16,075 nucleotides of DNA from assembly GCA_944371685.1 (NCBI GenBank), contig CALVXV010000012.1:1-16075 (forward strand). The letters run 5' to 3'. Within the stretch, counting starts at the first letter, position 1, and every line of letters starts with the position of its first letter. The position numbers and the translations under genes were made by a program. Of the stretch, positions 7,513-13,882 are shown one piece after another. The notes beneath the pieces are model-generated. The model searched no databases. It saw only the letters and a list, made by a program, of their open reading frames with translations, and was not told the origin of the DNA. This DNA comes from an uncultured Bacilli bacterium. GTDB taxonomy: Bacteria; Bacillota_I; Bacilli_A; RF39; UBA660.

Positions 7513-9288
7513 ATAAAAAAATACTGTAATTATATATTGATTGCAATTTTAGATTTTATTGTTTCATCCAATATCTGTTATAATTTGGTATGGATTATTA
7601 CTCACAATATTGAATTAAAATGGGATATTAATATTTTTAAATCTTTATTTTCCTTAACTAATCTAGGATTGTTTTTTGGCACATTACTGTTATCAATTTT
7701 GATTTTTATGTTTATTTTAAAATATGATAGAGATATTAAGTTAAAACTTATAAAGAAAAAAGGTCTTCCTGAAGAAGATGGAAATTTTGAATATGGTAGT
7801 TCAAGGTTTATGACAAAAAAAGAAATAAAGAAAAATTTTAAAGTTTGGAATATAGGAGATGAGTTAAAAAGTGGAGGAATACCAGTAACAAAATTAGATG
7901 GCAAGATATATTATGATGATTCCTTTGATCATACAATGATTATTGGTTCTACAGGTAGTGGTAAAACCATCTGCGAAATCATGCCTTTGATTTTTAATCT
8001 TGGCTATGCAAATGAGTCGATGGTTATTAATGATACTAAAGGTGAACTTTACAATACTACTGCTAGTTTTTTAAAGAAACGAGGTTATAAAATTCATATC
8101 GTTAACTTAAGAAATGCTCTAGCATCGGATGGCTGGAATCCACTTCATCTTGCCTATAAGTATTACTATGAAGGCAATATTGATCTTGCAGGTGACATTA
8201 TTGAAAATTTTTCTAAGTCATTATGTAAAAATCTTTCCAGTAAAGATATGTATTGGGAAAAATCAGCTACAGCTGTTTTATCTGCCCTTTGTTATGGCTT
8301 AATAGAAGATTGCACTGATGAGTTAGAAGTTAACTTATATTCAATATATAATTTGCTTGTTGAACATGGTTCTAAAACAATTGATAGGTTCAATTCACTA
8401 GATTTATATTTTCAGCAAAAGCCAATGGGTAGTCTTTCCAAAATGGCTTATGCAACTGGTTCTTTCGCAAAGGGTGAAACTCGTGCCACTTTGTTTTCAG
8501 TTCTTGCCACTACTATTAAAATGTTTAGTGATACTGGTATAGCTAATCTTACTAGTAGAACGGATTTTGAACTTGAAAATATTGGTAAAAATAAATCAGC
8601 AGTCTTTCTTATAATTCCTGATGAGAAAGAAAGCAGACACGAACTCGCTAGTCTTTTCATAGACCAATGTTATCAAGCACTTGTTAACACTGCTCAATCA
8701 TATTCAAATGGTAGAATGCCTATTAGAGTAAATTTTATTTTAGATGAGTTTGCTAATATGCCACCAATAACTTCTATTTCTAACAAAATTACAGTTTCAC
8801 GTTCTCGTAATATTCGCTTTTATTTAGTATTGCAAGATTTTGATCAGTTAAAAGAAACTTATAAAGATTCAGCTGGTACAATAAAGTCAAATGCTACTAA
8901 CTGGATATACTTACTTACATCTGATAATGAGACAGCAAGAGAAATTTCAAATCGTTTAGGTAAATATACTATTTCATCTGAAAGGGTATCAACTTCAGGA
9001 AGATTTGATCAAATAGATTATAATCTTTCAAATGATAAATCGCTCATGGGAAGAGAACTTATGATGCCAGATGAACTTATGAGATTTAAGTTTGGTGAAG
9101 GATTGTTTATGAAAACAAGAAAGTATCCTATTAAAGCTACTATTATTCCAATTTATGATTATGGTATCAAAATTAAAAAAATCCCTTTACCAAATAAAGC
9201 AAAGAATTTTGTTATTAAGTGTTTTAATTTAGATGAGCTTAGAAAACAAAAAAATCATCAAAAAGATGATAGAGTTGAATTAGAATAA
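7513..9288 (+). CDS. VirD4/TraG-family conjugative coupling protein, apparent ATA start
   Basis: A 591-residue type IV coupling protein, the membrane ATPase that brings the relaxase-DNA complex to the conjugation channel. Two N-terminal membrane segments are visible (about residues 8-30 and 51-70). Then come GSSRFMTKKEIKK at about 95-107, Walker A GSTGSGKT at 145-152 and Walker B ILDEFANMP with Asp411-Glu412, and the TraG/VirD4 feature RNIRFYLVLQDFDQL just after. Length is usual for Gram-positive coupling proteins. The start is inferred as ATA 7513 (MKKYCNYILIAIL), 9 bases after AGGAGG; the nearest canonical start would be TTG 7537, which shortens the first membrane segment. More C/G at third positions (CTT, GCC, GCT) than in the neighbours suggests a different origin. 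No transfer gene flanks it in this window. Confidence 0.88.
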   Translation: MKKYCNYILIAILDFIVSSNICYNLVWIITHNIELKWDINIFKSLFSLTNLGLFFGTLLLSILIFMFILKYDRDIKLKLIKKKGLPEEDGNFEYGSSRFMTKKEIKKNFKVWNIGDELKSGGIPVTKLDGKIYYDDSFDHTMIIGSTGSGKTICEIMPLIFNLGYANESMVINDTKGELYNTTASFLKKRGYKIHIVNLRNALASDGWNPLHLAYKYYYEGNIDLAGDIIENFSKSLCKNLSSKDMYWEKSATAVLSALCYGLIEDCTDELEVNLYSIYNLLVEHGSKTIDRFNSLDLYFQQKPMGSLSKMAYATGSFAKGETRATLFSVLATTIKMFSDTGIANLTSRTDFELENIGKNKSAVFLIIPDEKESRHELASLFIDQCYQALVNTAQSYSNGRMPIRVNFILDEFANMPPITSISNKITVSRSRNIRFYLVLQDFDQLKETYKDSAGTIKSNATNWIYLLTSDNETAREISNRLGKYTISSERVSTSGRFDQIDYNLSNDKSLMGRELMMPDELMRFKFGEGLFMKTRKYPIKATIIPIYDYGIKIKKIPLPNKAKNFVIKCFNLDELRKQKNHQKDDRVELE

Positions 9289-9333
9289 AAGTTATTTAAT
9301 ATTAACGGAAATATGAATATATTTTTCGAAGTA

Positions 9334-9342
9334 TGTTATAAT
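9334..9342 (+). promoter_or_regulatory. Extended -10 promoter facing the terminator
   Basis: TGTTATAAT, a full extended -10, follows the coupling protein gene. The -35 region is poor. The predicted transcript begins near 9348 and would hit the hairpin at 9357-9387 at once, or read antisense into the XRE gene; a 22-codon frame opens at ATG 9347 right at the predicted start. I claim only the promoter-like motif. Confidence 0.35.
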
Positions 9343-9356
9343 CAAAATGAGGCTAA

Positions 9357-9387
9357 AAAATAAGAATAGTGCAAGTATTCTTATTTT
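9357..9387. terminator. Bidirectional terminator between the coupling protein and XRE genes
   Basis: Perfect 12-bp stem AAAATAAGAATA / TATTCTTATTTT with a 7-base loop, flanked by A and T runs. It overlaps the stop codon (9381-9383) of the minus-strand XRE gene and lies about 70 bases after the coupling protein stop. Confidence 0.75.
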
Positions 9388-9626
9388 CCATCAATTCGCC
9401 TATTTTTTACAATAGGTCTTTCTATTAAAAGTTCGTGTGGCTCTATTTTAAAAATAGTTGCAAGATGATCAATATAATCACTTGATATATTTCGTTTACC
9501 GTTCTCCATTGTAGAAACATATTGAGTACTGGATCCTAGCCTATATGCAAATTCTTCTTGTGACCATTTTCTTTGTAAACGCCAATATACGATATTGTTC
9601 GCTAATATTTTTCTAGTTTTATTAAT
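9381..9626 (-). CDS. XRE-family regulator, probable ATT start
   Basis: An 81-residue single-domain Cro/C1-type DNA-binding protein. The helix-turn-helix lies about residues 8-62, with the typical RKWSQEEFAYRLGSSTQYVSTMENGKRNISSDYIDHLATIF block. Such proteins control excision and transfer genes in ICEs. The likely start is ATT 9626 (MNKTRKILANN), placed 6 bases after GAGGTG; an in-frame GTG at 9635 lies within that binding site and would give 84 residues (M-ATINKT). ATT is a known, weak natural start (infC of E. coli), so this choice is plausible but not certain. The gene faces 9734 across an operator-like region and probably controls both. Confidence 0.85.
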   Translation of the reverse strand: MNKTRKILANNIVYWRLQRKWSQEEFAYRLGSSTQYVSTMENGKRNISSDYIDHLATIFKIEPHELLIERPIVKNRRIDGK

Positions 9627-9637
9627 AGTTGCCACCT

Positions 9638-9699
9638 CACTTCTGGTATCATTTTATAGTTTTTCCTATAAACATACCATCATACCAGAGTATGAAGTG
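9638..9699. promoter_or_regulatory. Divergent operator region with TGGTAT/ATACCA repeats
   Basis: Between the XRE gene and the next plus-strand gene: CACTTCTGGTAT (9638-9649) is mirrored by ATACCAGA (9682-9689) and GAAGTG (9694-9699), the right arm being interrupted by a 4-base insertion; another ATACCA lies at 9674-9679. This is the spacing expected for repressor sites around divergent promoters. I cannot place -35 and -10 elements with confidence. Confidence 0.5.
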
Positions 9700-9733
9700 T
9701 AATTGATAAAAAGCCTTTAGAAAGGAGTTATGT

Positions 9734-10279
9734 ATGGAAGCTTATATGGTTGAAAAGGAAATAAATAATTCGCTAAATGAGGAAGCACGTAGAGTTTTTG
9801 ATGTTTTATGGAATATGACACAAAAACATGAAAAAACAACCAAGTCATATGTAAATTTAGTTTATGATATTATTGATGAGAACTATAAATGTTTTTCTTT
9901 TGAAATTTTAAATAAAGTAAATAAATTGATTCCATTAGAATGGTGCGTTAATCCTGAAATAGGCTATGTGTTTATTCCTGAAGCACAATATATAAAAAAG
10001 CAGAATTTAAAAAGAAAAGAACTTTATGATAAAAAAAAGCAAACAAATATTAGTATCATTAATGATGTAACTAAGTTAATTGAAAAAAACTACAAAGATA
10101 ATAAATTAGATAATCATTCAATTATGTACTTTTTTAATTATTATTATTATAATAAACACAAAGAATTAGATTATAATTATGAACAAATTATACAACTAAT
10201 AAAAACTGTTATAAAAAAAATAAGCAAGAATTATAAAGTTTTACAATTAGACCCATTACTTTTAGAAAGCAAAAATTAA
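9734..10279 (+). CDS. Unknown 181-residue protein of the mobile element
   Basis: I do not recognise it. It is soluble, highly charged and helical, with an N-terminal part NEEARRVFDVLWNMTQKHEKTTKSYVNLVYDIIDENY that could be a winged-helix or helical DNA-binding segment, a middle with NPEIGYVFIPEAQYIKKQ, and a Lys-rich C-terminal half with a YYYYNK stretch. AAAGGAG at 9721-9727 is 6 bases before ATG 9734; another ATG at 9730 is out of frame and too close. It lies opposite the XRE repressor gene across their shared operator and is followed by a convergent second XRE gene, so it may be a repressor-controlled element gene such as a regulator or replication/excision accessory. That is inference from position only. 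Confidence 0.7.
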   Translation: MEAYMVEKEINNSLNEEARRVFDVLWNMTQKHEKTTKSYVNLVYDIIDENYKCFSFEILNKVNKLIPLEWCVNPEIGYVFIPEAQYIKKQNLKRKELYDKKKQTNISIINDVTKLIEKNYKDNKLDNHSIMYFFNYYYYNKHKELDYNYEQIIQLIKTVIKKISKNYKVLQLDPLLLESKN

Positions 10280-10324
10280 AATCTTATTAAAACATATAAT
10301 TTTGAAAAGAAGAGATATAAAAAA

Positions 10325-10374
10325 ACAATTACAATAAGACTTATTGATATTTATTTTTTTTCAATTGTAATTGT
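10325..10374. repeat. Inverted repeats between convergent genes, possible weak terminator
   Basis: ACAATTACAA (10325-10334) is perfectly inverted at 10365-10374 around the XRE stop, and a smaller hairpin CAATAAG-A-CTTATTG (10332-10346) precedes a T-rich tract at 10350-10361. Either could end transcription of the 181-residue gene, but the geometry is not classical. Confidence 0.4.
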
Positions 10375-10563
10375 AATACCATATTTTTTTGCAATTTGTA
10401 AAAGTGTTTCTATACCATAGTTGACTTTATCTAATTCATATGCCTGAATGGAGGGAGCCGATTTTCCAATAGACTTTCCAAACTGTTCTTGTGTTAGTCC
10501 AGTCCATTCACGTAATATTTTGATAATTTCCCCTTTGGTATAATCATTAGCTTTTATTTTCAT
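10351..10563 (-). CDS. Short XRE-family regulator
   Basis: A 70-residue helix-turn-helix protein: MKIKANDYTKGEIIKILREWTGLTQEQFGKSIGKSAPSIQ..., with the recognition helix about 34-43 and the usual ALxxI-like end (IETLLQIAKKYGITI). The start is ATG 10563, 7 bases after GAGGT. A longer frame back to 10629 is possible but would cover the likely promoter and palindrome. It is the size of a minimal Cro-like or antitoxin-like DNA-binding unit; no toxin gene is beside it. The perfect palindrome at 10593-10612, directly upstream, is the likely operator, so autoregulation is probable. Confidence 0.8.
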   Translation of the reverse strand: MKIKANDYTKGEIIKILREWTGLTQEQFGKSIGKSAPSIQAYELDKVNYGIETLLQIAKKYGITITIEKK

Positions 10564-10592
10564 TTTATATACCTCAACTTTTCTAGAGTGAG

Positions 10593-10612
10593 TATAACAA
10601 ATATTTGTTATA
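10593..10612. promoter_or_regulatory. Perfect 20-bp palindrome, likely operator
   Basis: TATAACAAATATTTGTTATA is a complete palindrome 30 bases before the minus-strand XRE start. A minus-strand TATACT (-10-like) overlaps its edge, so a protein bound here would block transcription. The size fits a dimeric XRE protein. Confidence 0.6.
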
Positions 10613-10651
10613 AATAGCATTAAACACATAATCTCATTATGCGTTAGTTTA

Positions 10652-10680
10652 TTGTTGATGTTTTATCTAAATGTTATATA
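10652..10680 (+). promoter_or_regulatory. Promoter for the third XRE gene
   Basis: TTGTTG (10652-10657), 17-base spacer, TATATA (10675-10680) with TG at 10672-10673. It lies 37 bases before ATG 10717 and is divergent from the minus-strand XRE gene. Confidence 0.5.
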
Positions 10681-10716
10681 AGATTTGAAAAAAACATTTA
10701 ATGAAAGGAAAACCAA

Positions 10717-10985
10717 ATGAATATATGCATGGATAAATTAAAAGAACTAATGAAAGAAAAAAATACACCTATGAATATATAGCAAATGCTTTAGGCTATT
10801 CTAAACCTTTTATCTGGCAGATAATTAATGGAGAACGAAGATTAACCTATGAAAATGCATTGTTAATTGCAAGAGTATTTAACATGAAACCAGATGAGTT
10901 ATTTTATTTGACTTATTTTGATAGTGATAATATAAAGAAAAAGATTTCAAAAATTGATAAAAGTAAAAAAAACATACATTACTGA
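10717..10985 (+). pseudogene. XRE-family regulator broken at an A7 tract (or frameshift-expressed)
   Basis: ATG 10717 follows AAAGGA by 7 bases and reads MNICMDKLKELMKEK, then meets TAG at 10780-10782. One frame away, from just after the A7 tract at 10757-10763, a full helix-turn-helix reads YTYEYIANALGYSKPFIWQI, then NGERRLTYENALLIARVFNM and KPDELFYLTYF, stopping at TGA 10983-10985. Joined, the product is an 89-residue XRE protein missing nothing. A single lost A explains the break; equally a -1 ribosomal slip or transcriptional slippage on the A7 tract would restore the frame. The intact promoter, ribosome binding site and downstream frame show that it was functional recently or still is. 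A base-calling error in the homopolymer is the plain alternative. Confidence 0.75.
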
Positions 10986-10988
10986 AAC

Positions 10989-11020
10989 AAAAGGATCAAT
11001 ACTATTTTGATCTTTTTTTT
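10989..11020 (+). terminator. Terminator or attenuator just before the next gene
   Basis: An 11-bp stem (10989-10999 with 11007-11017, one G-U pair; core GATCAA/TTGATC), 7-base loop and a T8 tract. It ends only 4 bases before the GGAGG of the following gene and no promoter is visible in between, so downstream expression would need read-through. Confidence 0.75.
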
Positions 11021-11024
11021 GATT

Positions 11025-11029
11025 GGAGG
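11025..11029 (+). promoter_or_regulatory. Shine-Dalgarno GGAGG that points to an ATA start
   Basis: TTGGAGG with 8 bases to an in-frame ATA at 11038. The only canonical in-frame start (TTG 11023) overlaps the binding site itself and cannot use it. Confidence 0.7.
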
Positions 11030-11037
11030 TTTTTAAT

Positions 11038-11295
11038 ATAGAAATCAATCATAAACCTAATGCTCCAATAATTGGGGCAGATGGAAATGTATATAATTTA
11101 ATAGGCATTTGTTCTAGGGCATTAAAAAAGGAGGGATATTCAAAGCAGGCTAAAGAGATGACTGAAAGAGTACTAAACTCTAAAAGTTATGATGATGCAC
11201 TTATAATCATGATGCAGTACATTAACCCAGTAGATCAATATGGAAAATCATTTGAAGAAACAAATTTATTTGATGATGATATGGATATTTATTAG
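11038..11295 (+). CDS. Small conserved mobile-element protein, apparent ATA start
   Basis: An 85-residue acidic protein, beginning MEINHKPNAPIIGADGNVYN if the ATA at 11038 is read as the start. Small proteins with this NAPIIGADGN-x-x-NL opening, followed by GICSRALKKEGYSKQAKEM and an acidic tail, are a recurring part of Firmicutes ICEs close to ArdC-like genes, as I recall; no activity is known. In those relatives the Met comes just before E-I-N or an equivalent, which supports initiation at the ATA. It ends 58 bases before the ArdC-like gene, and the two likely share a transcript that must pass the terminator-like hairpin upstream. Confidence 0.8.
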   Translation: MEINHKPNAPIIGADGNVYNLIGICSRALKKEGYSKQAKEMTERVLNSKSYDDALIIMMQYINPVDQYGKSFEETNLFDDDMDIY

Positions 11296-11353
11296 CGAAT
11301 AAAATTATTTAACTTTGAAACATAGTTAATATACAATATAAGGAGGTAGATAT

Positions 11354-12391
11354 TTGGTACAAGATCAAGTAAGAGAAATAGCAAATTTAAGCTATAATGC
11401 TAATACTACAAAAGATAAAAATGAAAAACAAAAATTAGAAAACGAAGTACAAAGTATACTAACAAATTTAAAAAAAGAAGCATTAACTAATTTTAAAAAC
11501 GAAAGTGATGTAAAAAAATTTTTGGATAATATAGTCAATTTCAACAAGTATTCTTTTAATAATATGTGCTTAATACGAGCCCAAAATAAGGATGCAACTT
11601 ATGTGGCATCTTTTAAAACATTTTCAGAAATGGGTTATTATCCAAAGAAAGGTGAAAAAGGTATAAAAATACTTGTTCCATCTTTTTTGACTAGAGTTAA
11701 GATAAAAAATAATAATGGAACTACTGAAATTACACCATTGTATACTTTATCTGATGAAGAAAAAAAGAAATACCATGATAAAAATGATGAAAGTATTACC
11801 TATCATGATAAAATTTTAAAAAATTTTTCCATAGGTACTGTATTTGATGTTAGCCAAACAAATATGCCAATGGATTTAATTGAGAAAAATTTAAATCCCA
11901 TGATTGAAGACCCAAAAGCAGATACTGTTGCTGATATATTTATTAAGACAATTTATAAAGACGGATTCAAAGTTAAATATGATGAAACTCCTGACGGTGC
12001 AAAAGGATACTGCGATTTTGAAAATAATACTATTGTAGTGAAAAAAGGCTTAAGTAATTTGATGCGACTGAAAGTAATTATTCATGAATATGCTCATTCA
12101 CTTGCTCACAAACATTTGAAAGATAACAATCAAGAATACAAAAATCATCGTGAAAAATATGAAACAGAGGCTGAATCAATTGCATATGTAGTATCAAAAT
12201 ATTTAGGGTTAGATACACGTGATTATAGTCAGATTTATTTATATTCATGGAGTAAAAACAAAGATTTTAAAGAGATAGATGACTCATTTTGTACCATTGT
12301 AAATTATAGTAAAAAAATAATAAGTAACTACAATAAAATATTAGATAAAGAAAAATCTATTTATGAAGATATGAAACTAATAAAAATGTAA
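11354..12391 (+). CDS. ArdC-like antirestriction/ssDNA-binding protein with zinc-peptidase motif (TTG start)
   Basis: A 345-residue two-domain protein. Residues 35-125 match the ArdC N-terminal ssDNA-binding domain found in LtrC-type ICE proteins (VNFNKYSFNNMCLIRAQNKD, then GYYPKKGEKGIKILVPS). Residues 240-285 carry an ImmA/IrrE-like metallopeptidase motif HEYAH (244-248) with a downstream acidic segment ETEAESIAYVVSKYLG supplying the third ligand. ArdC proteins shield entering single-stranded DNA from host restriction during conjugation; the peptidase may cleave a repressor, by analogy with ImmA. AGGAGG at 11341-11346 is 7 bases before TTG 11354 and no ATG or GTG is nearby, so TTG is the start. 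It follows the small ATA-start gene. Confidence 0.85.
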   Translation: MVQDQVREIANLSYNANTTKDKNEKQKLENEVQSILTNLKKEALTNFKNESDVKKFLDNIVNFNKYSFNNMCLIRAQNKDATYVASFKTFSEMGYYPKKGEKGIKILVPSFLTRVKIKNNNGTTEITPLYTLSDEEKKKYHDKNDESITYHDKILKNFSIGTVFDVSQTNMPMDLIEKNLNPMIEDPKADTVADIFIKTIYKDGFKVKYDETPDGAKGYCDFENNTIVVKKGLSNLMRLKVIIHEYAHSLAHKHLKDNNQEYKNHREKYETEAESIAYVVSKYLGLDTRDYSQIYLYSWSKNKDFKEIDDSFCTIVNYSKKIISNYNKILDKEKSIYEDMKLIKM

Positions 12392-12399
12392 AAATATCT

Positions 12400-12465
12400 A
12401 AATTCAAATAGAGGTAAATTAATTTTTGATAATATCATTTATTTAATTATACCTATTTTAAATTT
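12400..12465. repeat. Imperfect inverted repeat after the ArdC-like gene
   Basis: Arms of 23 bases at 12400-12422 and 12443-12465 pair imperfectly (shared AGGTAAATTAA-like and TTAATTATACCT-like parts), with a small TGATA/TATCA hairpin at the tip. It could fold as a long stem in RNA but lacks a T tract, so terminator function is doubtful. The rest of 12392-12543 shows nothing further. Confidence 0.35.
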
Positions 12466-12543
12466 TAATAGACATATTATTATATATCATCATAGATTTT
12501 TGCATGTAAAAATGAGATGAATTCTTCAAATATTAGTTACAAT

Positions 12544-12579
12544 AAAAAATAATAAAGCCATTATGCCTTATTATTTTTT
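12544..12579. terminator. Bidirectional terminator at the end of the nucleotidyltransferase gene
   Basis: Perfect 12-bp stem AAAAAATAATAA / TTATTATTTTTT with a 12-base loop, overlapping the minus-strand stop codon (12571-12573) and serving both directions. Confidence 0.7.
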
Positions 12580-13347
12580 ATTTCGAGATTTTATTAAAAT
12601 TCTACTTCTTTCTGGATTTAAATAATAGTCGCCTTTAACATAATCATAAAAATCTTTTATAATATCGAGTCTTTCATTATTAGTTTTAGATTCATCAAGG
12701 CACCTATAATAAAGATTAATGAATTCTATTGGTGGTGTTATTTTAAAGATTATTCTGCTATAAGTATCATTTCTATAAAAGTCTAATACTTTAGAAGTTG
12801 GTATTTCTGGAAGTCCATTTTTCCTGTAGTAAAATTTTCTTATTTTCTCAACTGTTAAATGGTACAAATGAATAAAATATTTATCGCTTATTATCCCAAG
12901 CCTTTCTAAATCAATCATTCTATTGTTTATAATAGCAATTTGCTCATATATTTCGTTATCCGTTAAACCAGGAAGTGGAACATTGTATAACTGTAAAATA
13001 TAGTCTTGTAATTTTTTAATTTCACCATTACGATCAAATAATACTTTTCCATGTCCTATCATTGATAAAAGTACATTTGATTGATTATTAAAATCACTAA
13101 TAGCTCTACCATACAGATCAGCTAGAGGTTTTTCGAAGTATTCAATTCTAAAACCATCAATAGTATCAATACCTCTAATAATCTTGTCAGGGTCATTATC
13201 ATTAAATATGATATGTAAATCTATATCAGATTTATCATTATAAAAGCCGGTAGAATAGCTTCCGTAAAAAACTGCACCCTCACAGTTTTTGTTTTCAAGA
13301 TACCCCATTTTATTCAGAAAATCAATAATAGCATTTCTGAAATTCAT
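12571..13347 (-). CDS. Nucleotidyltransferase-fold protein, likely element cargo
   Basis: A 258-residue protein of the DNA polymerase beta-type nucleotidyltransferase superfamily. The active-site block GSYSTGFYNDKSDIDL gives Gly29-Ser30 and Asp41/Asp43, and Glu69 in FRIEYFEK could be the third carboxylate. The C-terminal half (about 120-258) is helical, as in aminoglycoside or lincosamide nucleotidyltransferases, which inactivate drugs by adding AMP. I do not see a signature that fixes a drug class, so resistance is only a possibility; a toxin-type or tRNA-modifying nucleotidyltransferase is also open. GGAGGG 7 bases before ATG 13347 fixes the start. It is transcribed against all its neighbours and has its own terminator, which is typical of inserted cargo. 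Confidence 0.75.
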   Translation of the reverse strand: MNFRNAIIDFLNKMGYLENKNCEGAVFYGSYSTGFYNDKSDIDLHIIFNDNDPDKIIRGIDTIDGFRIEYFEKPLADLYGRAISDFNNQSNVLLSMIGHGKVLFDRNGEIKKLQDYILQLYNVPLPGLTDNEIYEQIAIINNRMIDLERLGIISDKYFIHLYHLTVEKIRKFYYRKNGLPEIPTSKVLDFYRNDTYSRIIFKITPPIEFINLYYRCLDESKTNNERLDIIKDFYDYVKGDYYLNPERSRILIKSRNKK

Positions 13348-13494
13348 TTTTTTACCCTCCAGCCAAATATTAACATATTAAAAATAAAAAAACACAAATA
13401 GTGTTCGAAACGACAAGAATATTGTCTGAAATAAAAAAATATAACTTCAAGTAATAAAAAAACGCACAAAAGTAAAAAAAGAAAGGAGTTTTAA

Positions 13495-13869
13495 ATGATA
13501 AAAAAGCATAATAGTCTAATGCGTGCAGAAAGAATTTTGAATAGTTTTAATAACAGTACTTATTATAAAGAAAATTTAGATGGTGTTATAGAAGCTTTTA
13601 AGCAAAAAGATAAACAAGGATATGTTTTAAAAATATATAAAAGTTATGATCCAGAACAAGATGTATGCCTATGGATTTATGAAGAGATGAATAATCAAAA
13701 AATTTATACAATACAAGGAACACGTAGTAATTGTGATGAATTAAATAATTTTATTGGTGCAGACTTAATTGTTAAAGAATATCCTATAAAAACAAATATA
13801 AAAAAAGAAATAGTAAAAAATTTAGTTGATAGTGTTTATTCATATTATAACAAAAGACTAAAATTATAA
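13495..13869 (+). CDS. Unknown 124-residue protein, first gene of the integrase operon
   Basis: A soluble basic protein, MIKKHNSLMRAERILNSFNN..., with GVIEAFKQKDKQGYVLKIYKSYDPEQDVCLWIYEE (about 30-63), a mixed alpha/beta pattern, and a Lys-rich end. I do not recognise a family. AAAGGAG at 13483-13489 precedes ATG 13495. The excisionase-like gene begins 13 bases after its stop, so it is cotranscribed with the recombination genes and may be an excision or regulatory accessory; that is inference from position. The upstream stretch 13348-13494 holds small repeats (GACAA/TTGTC at 13414-13428) but no promoter that I can place with confidence. Confidence 0.7.
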   Translation: MIKKHNSLMRAERILNSFNNSTYYKENLDGVIEAFKQKDKQGYVLKIYKSYDPEQDVCLWIYEEMNNQKIYTIQGTRSNCDELNNFIGADLIVKEYPIKTNIKKEIVKNLVDSVYSYYNKRLKL

Positions 13870-13875
13870 AGGAGG
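13868..13875 (+). promoter_or_regulatory. Shine-Dalgarno AAAGGAGG that points to an ATA start
   Basis: The best ribosome binding site in the window, overlapping the stop region of the preceding gene, with 7 bases to an in-frame ATA at 13883. No ATG, GTG or TTG follows within 30 codons in that frame. Confidence 0.75.
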
Positions 13876-13882
13876 TACAAAG

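Noticed and set aside
7602..7904. 100-codon minus-strand open frame inside the coupling protein gene
   Set aside because: It lies wholly antisense to a strongly supported gene, has no ribosome binding site and encodes a Phe/Ser/Ile-rich sequence typical of a shadow frame.
8448..8660. 70-codon minus-strand open frame inside the coupling protein gene
   Set aside because: Antisense shadow of the conserved ATPase domain; no start signal and no family pattern.
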